64,000 nt of DNA. Origin: Streptomyces sp. NBC_01016. Its GTDB lineage: Bacteria > Actinomycetota > Actinomycetes > Streptomycetales > Streptomycetaceae. A program made the translations under genes and the position numbers. Below are positions 42,297-64,000 of the stretch, one piece after another. The notes under the pieces were generated by a model. The model saw only the letters and a program-made list of their open reading frames with translations. It was not told the DNA's origin and ran no database searches. The number at the start of each line of letters is the position of its first letter. The stretch's first letter is position 1. Location of the stretch: NCBI RefSeq assembly GCF_026341035.1, contig NZ_JAPEOQ010000001.1:3534001-3598000 (forward strand), written 5' to 3'.

Positions 42297-42317
42297 AAGG
42301 AAGAAGGAGTGCTGCCG

Positions 42318-43592
42318 ATGACCACCCCCTCCCGAGCCTCTCTGCACGACCGCCACCGCGAAGTCATGCCGGACTGGCTGGCCCTGTACTACGACGAGCC
42401 GATCGAGCTCACGCACGGCGAGGGCCGGCACGTCTGGGACGCCGAGGGCAATAAGTACCTGGACTTCTTCGGCGGCATCCTCACGACGATGACGGCGCAC
42501 GCGCTGCCCGAGGTCACGAAGGCGGTGAGCGAACAGGCCTCCCGGATCGTCCACTCCTCGACGCTCTATCTGAACCGGCCGATGGTCGAACTCGCCGAGC
42601 GCGTCGCCCAGTTGTCCGGAATCCCGGACGCCCGCGTCTTCTTCACCACGTCCGGCACCGAGGCCAACGACACGGCGCTGATGCTCGCCACCGCGTACCG
42701 CCGCTCGAACCAGATCCTGGCGATGCGCAACAGCTACCACGGCCGCTCGTTCTCCACGGTCGGCATCACCGGCAACAAGGGCTGGTCGCCGACGAGCCTG
42801 TCCCCGCTCCAGACGCTGTACGTGCACGGGGGTGTACGTGGCCGTGGCCCCTACGCCCACCTGGCCGACGCCGAGTTCATCGACGCCTGCGTAGCCGACC
42901 TGCGGGACATGCTCGGCCAGACCCGTGGCAACGTGGCGGCGCTCATCGCCGAACCCATCCAGGGCGTCGGCGGCTTCACCTCCCCGCCCGACGGCCTGTA
43001 CGCCGCCTTCCGCGACGTCCTGCGCGAGCACGGCATCCTGTGGATCTCGGACGAGGTGCAGACCGGCTGGGGCCGCACCGGCGAGCACTTCTGGGGCTGG
43101 CAGGCACACGCGCAGTCGGGACCGCCGGACATCCTCACCTTCGCCAAGGGCATCGGCAACGGCATGTCGATCGGTGGCGTCGTCGCCCGCGGTGACGTCA
43201 TGAACTGCCTTGACGCCAACTCCATTTCGACGTTCGGCGGCTCCCCGATCACCATGGCGGCGGGCCTCGCCAACCTCTCGTACCTGCTCGAACACGACCT
43301 CCAGGGCAACGCCCGGCGGGTCGGTGGACTCCTCATCGAGCGACTGCGGGCGATCGCCGCGAGCGCGCCCGGCGTTCGGGAGGTGCGGGGGCGTGGCCTG
43401 ATGATCGGCATCGAGCTGGAGGGGCCGGGGCCGGATGCGGCGGAGGTCATCGAGTCGTGCCGGGCGCGGGGGCTTCTGATCGGCAAGGGCGGGGGCCACG
43501 ATTCGAGCGTGCTGAGGATCGCTCCGCCGATGTCGTTGACGGTGGCGGAGGCGGAGGAGGGGGCGGGGATTTTGGAGCGGGCGCTCCATTGA
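42318..43592 (+). CDS. Class III PLP aminotransferase (beta-alanine/beta-aminoisobutyrate type)
   Basis: A 424-residue aminotransferase. The PLP-binding features are TSGTEANDTALMLA, SYHGRS, the Asp in WISDEVQTGWGRTG, and the PLP-Lys in DILTFAKGIGNGM (residue ~277). The C-terminal GRGLMIGIEL and VLRIAPPMSL are typical. The ATG at 42318 has AAGGAG eight bases upstream. The next genes encode PucR, a beta-ureidopropionase-like enzyme and dihydropyrimidinase. Together they would take dihydropyrimidines to N-carbamoyl-beta-amino acid, then to beta-alanine or beta-aminoisobutyrate, then by this enzyme to the semialdehyde. Confidence 0.88.
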   Translation: MTTPSRASLHDRHREVMPDWLALYYDEPIELTHGEGRHVWDAEGNKYLDFFGGILTTMTAHALPEVTKAVSEQASRIVHSSTLYLNRPMVELAERVAQLSGIPDARVFFTTSGTEANDTALMLATAYRRSNQILAMRNSYHGRSFSTVGITGNKGWSPTSLSPLQTLYVHGGVRGRGPYAHLADAEFIDACVADLRDMLGQTRGNVAALIAEPIQGVGGFTSPPDGLYAAFRDVLREHGILWISDEVQTGWGRTGEHFWGWQAHAQSGPPDILTFAKGIGNGMSIGGVVARGDVMNCLDANSISTFGGSPITMAAGLANLSYLLEHDLQGNARRVGGLLIERLRAIAASAPGVREVRGRGLMIGIELEGPGPDAAEVIESCRARGLLIGKGGGHDSSVLRIAPPMSLTVAEAEEGAGILERALH

Positions 43593-43635
43593 AGCCCCGC
43601 CGGCGATTGAGGCGCGGGGTCCGGGGCAGAGCCGC
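43592..43635. repeat. Dispersed GC-rich repeat after the aminotransferase gene
   Basis: It reads AAGCCCCGCCGGCGATTGAG, GCGCGGGG, TCCGGGGC and directly abuts the aminotransferase TGA. It matches copies at 7520 and 39443 apart from GATT for GTTT. Unlike those it lies between genes in the same direction, so it may attenuate read-through into pucR. Confidence 0.65.
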
Positions 43636-43683
43636 GCGACCGCTCGCCGGGTAACCGTGCAACACGAGGGAGACCCTCAGCAC

Positions 43684-45228
43684 ATGTCCGCCCACACCCT
43701 CTCCGTCCGCCAAATACTCGCCCTGGACCGCATCGCCGCCGGCCAACCGGAGGTGGTCGCCGCGGCCGAGCACCTCGACCGCCCCGTCCGCTGGGTGCAC
43801 GTGGCCGAGGCCGCGGACGTGGGCGTGATGCTGAGCGGCGGCGAGATGATCCTCACCACGGGCGTCCTGCTCGCGGACGACGAGCGGCTGCAGGCCGAGT
43901 ACATCGACTCCCTGCACCGCGCGGAGGCCGCCGCGCTCGTCCTGGGCCTCGGCCGCGCCTTCCCGTCCTCCCCGGAGGGAATGCGGCGGGCCGCCGAACG
44001 GCACGGGCTGCCCATGGTGGTGCTGCACCGCCCGTTCCCCTTCGCCGAGTTGACCGAGGAGGTGCAATCCCGGCTCGTACGAAGGAAGTTCGCCGCCGTC
44101 AGCCTCTCCGAGGGCATCCGTACCTCGCTCACCGGTCTCATCACGGCGGGCGCCCCGCTGCAGGGGCTGCTCGACGAGATCGCCGCGCACAGCGGTTGCC
44201 CGGTCGTCCTCACCAACCTCGCCCACCGCGTCCTCGCCACGGCCGGCGAACACCCCGCCGTCGACGACGTGTTGCGCGACTGGGACCGCATCGCCCGGCA
44301 GCCCGGCGGGGTCGACGGGGAGGGCTGGATCCGCGCGGACCTCGGCGGGCGCGGCGAACGCTGGGGCTCCGTCGTGCTGTGCGGGCACCGCGGTGACGGC
44401 TCGTCCGGGCGGCTGCTCGCGGACCGTGCGGCGGAGGCCCTGGTGCTGCACCACCTGCTGTCGGGCTCCGGACCGAGCTGGGAGGAGCAGTCGGCCCGCT
44501 GTCTGCTCGCCGATCTTCTCGCGGGCGGCGCACCGGCCCGCGGCCTGCTGCCCCGCGCACGCGCGGCGGGCCTCCCGGTGAACCGCCGCACGTTCCTTCC
44601 TCTTGTCGTACGCGACACTTCACCGGCCCAACTAGTCCGTCTGCTGCGCCTGTTGGGGCTGTCGGGCCTCGTGGCGGAACTCGCCGAGTACTCCACCGCC
44701 GTCCTCCTCAGCCTCGCCCGCGACCAGGCGCCGGAGGCCCTCGCCGCGCACTTCGCCGACCGTCTGCGCGCGGAGACCGGTGACGCGCGGGCCCTTGTCG
44801 CGGCCGGCCCCGCCAGTACCGCCTGGGAGGACGTGCCGGAGGCGCTGCGCGAGGCCCTGCACGTGGCCGACGCCGTCACCGGCGCGCCGCCCGGTCTCCC
44901 TCCGGTGGTCCGTATCGGCGACGTACGACTGCGCGGTCTCGTACGGCAGTTGCGCGACGACCCTCGCGTACAGGCCTTCTCGGAACGGGAGTTGGACGCC
45001 ATCCTGGCCTCCGAGGACGCCGCGGAACTCCTCCCGGTCCTGCGCGGCTACCTCACCACCGGCCGCAACAAGTCCCGCACCGCCCAGCTCACCCACATGA
45101 GCCGCCCCGCCCTCTACCGCCGCCTCCAGTCCATCCAGACACTGCTCGGCGTCGACCTCGACGACTTCGAGCAGGCCGCGTCCGTCCATCTGGCCCTGCT
45201 CGCGCACGACGCGCAGTCGGGCCCGTGA
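43684..45228 (+). CDS. PucR-family transcriptional regulator
   Basis: A 514-residue activator-type regulator. Residues ~5-125 form the PucR N-terminal domain (LSVRQILALDRIAAGQPEVVA, then VMLSGGEMILTTGVLL). The middle is a GAF-like/GGDEF-related region. The C-terminal PucR-type HTH has LLPVLRGYLTTGRNKSRTAQLTHMSRPALYRRLQSIQTLLGVDLDD. The ATG at 43684 was chosen over a GTG at 43657. PucR-family proteins usually control purine or pyrimidine breakdown, matching the adjacent enzymes. The heptamer GTGCAAC occurs just before this gene and twice before the next (45233, 45313), a possible half-site. Confidence 0.9.
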   Translation: MSAHTLSVRQILALDRIAAGQPEVVAAAEHLDRPVRWVHVAEAADVGVMLSGGEMILTTGVLLADDERLQAEYIDSLHRAEAAALVLGLGRAFPSSPEGMRRAAERHGLPMVVLHRPFPFAELTEEVQSRLVRRKFAAVSLSEGIRTSLTGLITAGAPLQGLLDEIAAHSGCPVVLTNLAHRVLATAGEHPAVDDVLRDWDRIARQPGGVDGEGWIRADLGGRGERWGSVVLCGHRGDGSSGRLLADRAAEALVLHHLLSGSGPSWEEQSARCLLADLLAGGAPARGLLPRARAAGLPVNRRTFLPLVVRDTSPAQLVRLLRLLGLSGLVAELAEYSTAVLLSLARDQAPEALAAHFADRLRAETGDARALVAAGPASTAWEDVPEALREALHVADAVTGAPPGLPPVVRIGDVRLRGLVRQLRDDPRVQAFSERELDAILASEDAAELLPVLRGYLTTGRNKSRTAQLTHMSRPALYRRLQSIQTLLGVDLDDFEQAASVHLALLAHDAQSGP

Positions 45229-45338
45229 CACCGTGCAACGCCCGCGGCCCCGCGCGTGACACGCTGCGACTCGGCGGTGCCGCTCCCCGCTCCCTATCGT
45301 CGACACCACACAGTGCAACCCCCTCTCAGGGAGGTCCG

Positions 45339-46181
45339 ATGAGCCCCGTGATCCGCGCCGCCATCTTCCAGACCGCATGGACCGGCGACAAAGAGTCCAT
45401 GATCAAGGTGCACGAGCAGGCGGTCCGCGACGCCGCCGCCCAGGGCGCCCAAGTCCTCTGCTTCCAGGAGCTGTTCTACGGCCCGTACTTCTGCCAGGTG
45501 CAGGACGCGAAGTTCTACGAGTACGCGGAGTCGGTGCCGGACGGACCGGTCGTCCAGCGCTTCCAGGCCCTGGCCCGCGAACACGGCATCGTCCTCGTCC
45601 TCCCCGTCTACGAGGAGGAGCAGCCGGGCGTCCTCTACAACACGGCCGCCGTGATCGACGCCGACGGCAGCTACCTCGGCAAGTACCGCAAGACGCACAT
45701 CCCGCAGGTCAAGGGCTTCTGGGAGAAGTTCTACTTCCGCCCGGGCAACAGCGGCTGGCCGGTCTTCGACACGGCGGTGGGCAAGATCGGCGTGTACATC
45801 TGCTACGACCGGCACTTCCCGGAGGGCTGGCGCGCACTGGGGTTGGAGGGCGCCCAGATCGTCTTCAACCCCTCGGCCACCTCGCGCGGCCTGTCCCGCT
45901 ACCTCTGGCAGCTGGAGCAGCCGGCGGCCGCGGTCGCCAACGAGTACTTCGTCGGTGCGATCAACCGGGTCGGCGTCGAGGAGTACGGCGACAACGACTT
46001 CTACGGTACGTCGTACTTCGTCGACCCCGAGGGCCGGTTCGTGGGCGAGGTCGCCGACGACAAGGCGCCCGAACTCGTCGTCCGCGAGCTCGACATGGCG
46101 AAGCTGCGCGAGGTCCGCGACCGCTGGCAGTTCTACCGCGACCGCAACCCGCAAGCGTACGAGCCCCTGACCCGCCCGTAA
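45339..46181 (+). CDS. Nitrilase-superfamily amidohydrolase (beta-ureidopropionase-like)
   Basis: A 280-residue C-N hydrolase. The catalytic triad is Glu in LCFQELFYGPYFC (residue ~44), Lys in YLGKYRKTHIPQV (~116) and Cys in IGVYICYDRHFPEGWRALG (~152). RKTHIPQVKGFWEKFYFRPGN is typical of the N-carbamoyl-beta-alanine/putrescine group. It should release CO2 and ammonia from the carbamoyl product made by the dihydropyrimidinase encoded next. The ATG at 45339 follows GGGAGG. The stop is 25 bp before hydA, so they are co-transcribed. Confidence 0.9.
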   Translation: MSPVIRAAIFQTAWTGDKESMIKVHEQAVRDAAAQGAQVLCFQELFYGPYFCQVQDAKFYEYAESVPDGPVVQRFQALAREHGIVLVLPVYEEEQPGVLYNTAAVIDADGSYLGKYRKTHIPQVKGFWEKFYFRPGNSGWPVFDTAVGKIGVYICYDRHFPEGWRALGLEGAQIVFNPSATSRGLSRYLWQLEQPAAAVANEYFVGAINRVGVEEYGDNDFYGTSYFVDPEGRFVGEVADDKAPELVVRELDMAKLREVRDRWQFYRDRNPQAYEPLTRP

Positions 46182-46206
46182 CCGCAGCAGCCCTCAGGAG
46201 GAGCAC

Positions 46207-47613
46207 ATGAGCGCCGTCCGTACGGTCATCCGCGGCGGTCTCGTCGTCACAGCCGCCGACGAGATGCACGCCGACGTCCTCATCGAGGACGGCCGCGTCG
46301 CGGCCCTCGCGGCCACCGGCAGCAGCGCCGCCGCGTCCTGGACGGACGCGCGCACGATCGACGCGTCGCAGAAGTACGTCATCCCGGGCGGCGTCGACGG
46401 GCACACCCACATGGAGATGCCGTTCGGCGGCACCTACGCCGCCGACACCTTCGAGACGGGTACGCGGGCCGCGGCCTGGGGCGGCACGACCACGATCGTC
46501 GACTTCGCGATCCAGTCGAAGGGCGGGTCGCTGCGCGAGGGCCTCGACGCCTGGCACGCCAAGGCGGACGGCCAGTGCGCCATCGACTACGGCTTCCACA
46601 TGATCGTCTCCGATGTGCACGACGACACGCTGAAGGAGATGGATCTGCTGGTGGGGGAGGGGGTGACCTCTTTCAAGCAGTTCATGGCGTACCCCGGCGT
46701 CTTCTACTCGGACGACGGGCAGATCCTGCGGGCGATGCAGCGGGCCGGTGAGAACGGCGGCCTGATCATGATGCACGCGGAGAACGGCATCGCGATCGAC
46801 GTCCTGGTCGAGCAGGCGCTGGCCCGCGGCGAGACCGACCCGCGCTTCCACGGCGAGGTCCGCAGGTCCCTCCTGGAATCGGAGGCGACGCACCGCGCGA
46901 TCAAGCTGGCGCAGGTGGCGGGCGCGCCGCTGTACGTGGTGCACGTGTCGGCGCAGGAGGCGCTCGCGGAGCTGGCGCGGGCCCGCGACGAGGGCCTCCC
47001 GGTCTTCGGCGAGACCTGCCCGCAGTATCTGTTCCTGTCGACGGACAACCTGGCGGAGCCGGAGTTCGAGGGCGCGAAGTACGTGTGCAGCACGCCCCTT
47101 CGCCCGAAGGAGCACCAGGCGGCCCTGTGGCGGGGCCTGCGCACGAACGACCTCCAGGTCGTCTCCACGGACCACTGCCCCTTCTGCTTCAACGGGCAGA
47201 AGGAGCTGGGCCGCGGCGACTTCTCGAAGATCCCGAACGGGATGCCGGGCGTCGAGAACCGCATGGACCTGCTCCACCAGGCCGTGGTCGACGGGCACAT
47301 CTCGCGGCGGCGGTGGATCGAGATCGCGTGCGCCACTCCGGCGCGGATGTTCGGCCTGTACCCGAAGAAGGGGACGATCGCGCCGGGCGCGGACGCGGAC
47401 ATCGTGATCTACGACCCGGCGGCCGAGCAGACCATCTCGGCCGAGACCCACCACATGAACGTCGACTACTCGGCGTACGAGGGCAAGCGGCTCACGGGGA
47501 GGGTCGAGACAGTGTTGTCCCGGGGTGAACTCGTCGTGACGGAGCGGGAGTTCACGGGGCGGGCGGGGCACGGGGTGTACATGCCGCGGGGGACGTGTCA
47601 GTACCTGGAGTAG
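46207..47613 (+). CDS. hydA: Dihydropyrimidinase / D-hydantoinase
   Basis: A 468-residue zinc amidohydrolase that opens dihydrouracil, dihydrothymine or 5-substituted hydantoins. Metal ligands in order: HTHMEM (residues ~65), the carbamylated Lys in VTSFKQFMAYPGV (~156), His in MMHAENG (~188), His in YVVHVSAQEAL (~245) and Asp in VVSTDHCPF (~322). The length and motif spacing distinguish it from the allantoinase in this window. An AGGAGGAGC site precedes the ATG. It ends the catabolic set that begins at 42318. The first pathway enzyme, dihydropyrimidine dehydrogenase, is not visible here. Confidence 0.92.
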   Translation: MSAVRTVIRGGLVVTAADEMHADVLIEDGRVAALAATGSSAAASWTDARTIDASQKYVIPGGVDGHTHMEMPFGGTYAADTFETGTRAAAWGGTTTIVDFAIQSKGGSLREGLDAWHAKADGQCAIDYGFHMIVSDVHDDTLKEMDLLVGEGVTSFKQFMAYPGVFYSDDGQILRAMQRAGENGGLIMMHAENGIAIDVLVEQALARGETDPRFHGEVRRSLLESEATHRAIKLAQVAGAPLYVVHVSAQEALAELARARDEGLPVFGETCPQYLFLSTDNLAEPEFEGAKYVCSTPLRPKEHQAALWRGLRTNDLQVVSTDHCPFCFNGQKELGRGDFSKIPNGMPGVENRMDLLHQAVVDGHISRRRWIEIACATPARMFGLYPKKGTIAPGADADIVIYDPAAEQTISAETHHMNVDYSAYEGKRLTGRVETVLSRGELVVTEREFTGRAGHGVYMPRGTCQYLE

Positions 47614-48123
47614 AGGCTGTTGGATTGGCCATATTGACGGGTCCCCCCTGCGCGCGACCCGGTAGTTGCCAAGACCATCTCGTGCGGTCGGAACCGGCCG
47701 CACGGACGGTGGTTGTCGGGGGCGTCGTGTACGCAAAGGCGACCACGCGGCGATCAGCTTGTCCACGCAAATGGAGCGGACCCTGAAGCGCGTGGTCCGC
47801 CGTCAGTGTTGGGGCGGAGCGATCGCGTCGTCCCGGCCGGCGAATCGGTACGCGTGGTCGCTCGCCCAGGACTGGAAGGAAGCCGGTGGAGTGTCTCAAC
47901 CACGGGGCCCTTTCGTGTCGGACCCAGCTTCAGGACAGCTCCCCGTCCGGTCGTCCCCGGTCATGCGGACGGTGCCGGGGCGGCTCTCGGTGCGGACAGC
48001 CGGCGGATCCCGGGCGCCCCTATAGGGCCGAGATAGGCCGCGAGGAGAGCCTCCGATCGGAGCGTCGCGCCGTCATGCGGTGTGCGCGCCTTGAGGTCCG
48101 CATCGGTACACCGTTCTGGGAGC
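47614..48123. other. 510-bp gap between hydA and the NRPS, with palindromes and no gene
   Basis: I see no supported gene. The open frames here lack family features, codon bias and ribosome-binding sites. Structural features are a hairpin GTGCGGTCGG-AA-CCGGCCGCAC (47682-47703, one wobble pair), which may end the hydA transcript, then a perfect CCCTATAGGG (48018-48027) with a GATAGG-like sequence right after it, and a perfect CTCCGATCGGAG (48051-48062). The last two lie about 60-105 bp before the NRPS start and are the best promoter or operator candidates. I looked for an iron box of the TTAGGTTAGGCT type and found none. Confidence 0.6.
48018..48062 (+). promoter_or_regulatory. Paired palindromes upstream of the NRPS gene
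   Basis: CCCTATAGGG (10 bp, 48018-48027) and CTCCGATCGGAG (12 bp, 48051-48062) are both perfect. The first contains TATAGG, close to a streptomycete -10, and the second would then lie just downstream of the transcription start, where a repressor could bind. The spacing to the start codon is about 60 bp. Function is inferred only from position. Confidence 0.4.

Positions 48124-64000
<15,877 letters not shown>

Noticed and set aside
47713..48036. Open frames of about 100 codons upstream of the NRPS
   Set aside because: No family features, several overlapping frames of similar length, and no start signal; best seen as non-coding leader.
47614..48123. Search for an iron-regulator box (TTAGGTTAGGCT type) for a siderophore NRPS
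   Set aside because: No match even with several mismatches was seen by eye, so iron control is not claimed.

Overview
The window is chromosomal DNA of a Streptomyces-type actinomycete. It is very GC-rich, with strong G/C bias at third codon positions, frequent GTG starts, and many ATGA start/stop overlaps. The first 11 kb has the aceB - allR - allB - alc arrangement familiar from Streptomyces coelicolor. I saw no tRNA, rRNA, CRISPR array, insertion sequence, phage gene or replication origin.

Layout. (1) 1-11.1 kb, allantoin catabolism: malate synthase (cut by the window edge), a MobA-like nucleotidyltransferase, the IclR-family repressor AllR, allantoinase and allantoicase. Two matching 15-bp operators lie upstream of aceB and allB. 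Inserted among these are a MocR-type regulator, a universal stress protein, and a NarL-type two-component system divergent from an FtsX-type ABC exporter. (2) 11.1-18.2 kb: an SDR oxidoreductase, a decayed AIM24-family gene, a secreted RNase Sa-like ribonuclease, a small membrane protein, a second two-component system behind a perfect 15-bp inverted repeat, a ROK repressor and a cytochrome P450. (3) 18.2-26.3 kb, a sugar-type uptake regulon: a Gfo/Idh/MocA dehydrogenase, a GntR/HutC regulator, two tandem lipoprotein binding proteins, a permease, a single-domain ATPase and a ROK sugar kinase. Three copies of a TTGTC-N2-GACAA operator tie the first genes together. (4) 26.4-40.7 kb, mostly housekeeping genes: a PcaL-like fusion, a metallo-hydrolase, an isochorismatase-type hydrolase, exonuclease III, a methyltransferase, a GDSL esterase, the gluABCD glutamate transporter, gamma-glutamyltransferase, and a methionine aminopeptidase divergent from a small XRE regulator. 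(5) 40.8-47.6 kb: a coiled-coil protein, then a reductive-pyrimidine/hydantoin set of class III aminotransferase, PucR regulator, beta-ureidopropionase-like amidohydrolase and dihydropyrimidinase. (6) 48.1-64.0 kb: one uninterrupted non-ribosomal peptide synthetase gene that runs off the window, with more than 5,290 codons visible.

The NRPS is the most unusual object. I read it as C-A-T / C-(A remnant)-T / C-A-T-T-E / C-A-T / C-A-T. The first C domain resembles the acyl-accepting starter C domains of DhbF/EntF. Pocket residues suggest Gly for A1, Asp or Asn for A3, unclear (possibly aromatic) for A4, and Thr for A5. Module 2 has lost nearly the whole adenylation domain in frame. Module 3 carries two carrier domains that are identical over 181 bp of DNA. 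This points to a recombining assembly line, possibly for an aryl- or acyl-capped Gly-containing peptide such as a catechol siderophore. No aryl-acid biosynthesis, MbtH, thioesterase or export gene is visible, and I see no iron box upstream.

GC-rich palindromic repeats recur at gene ends, and three of them sit in convergent gaps, so they may act as two-way terminators.
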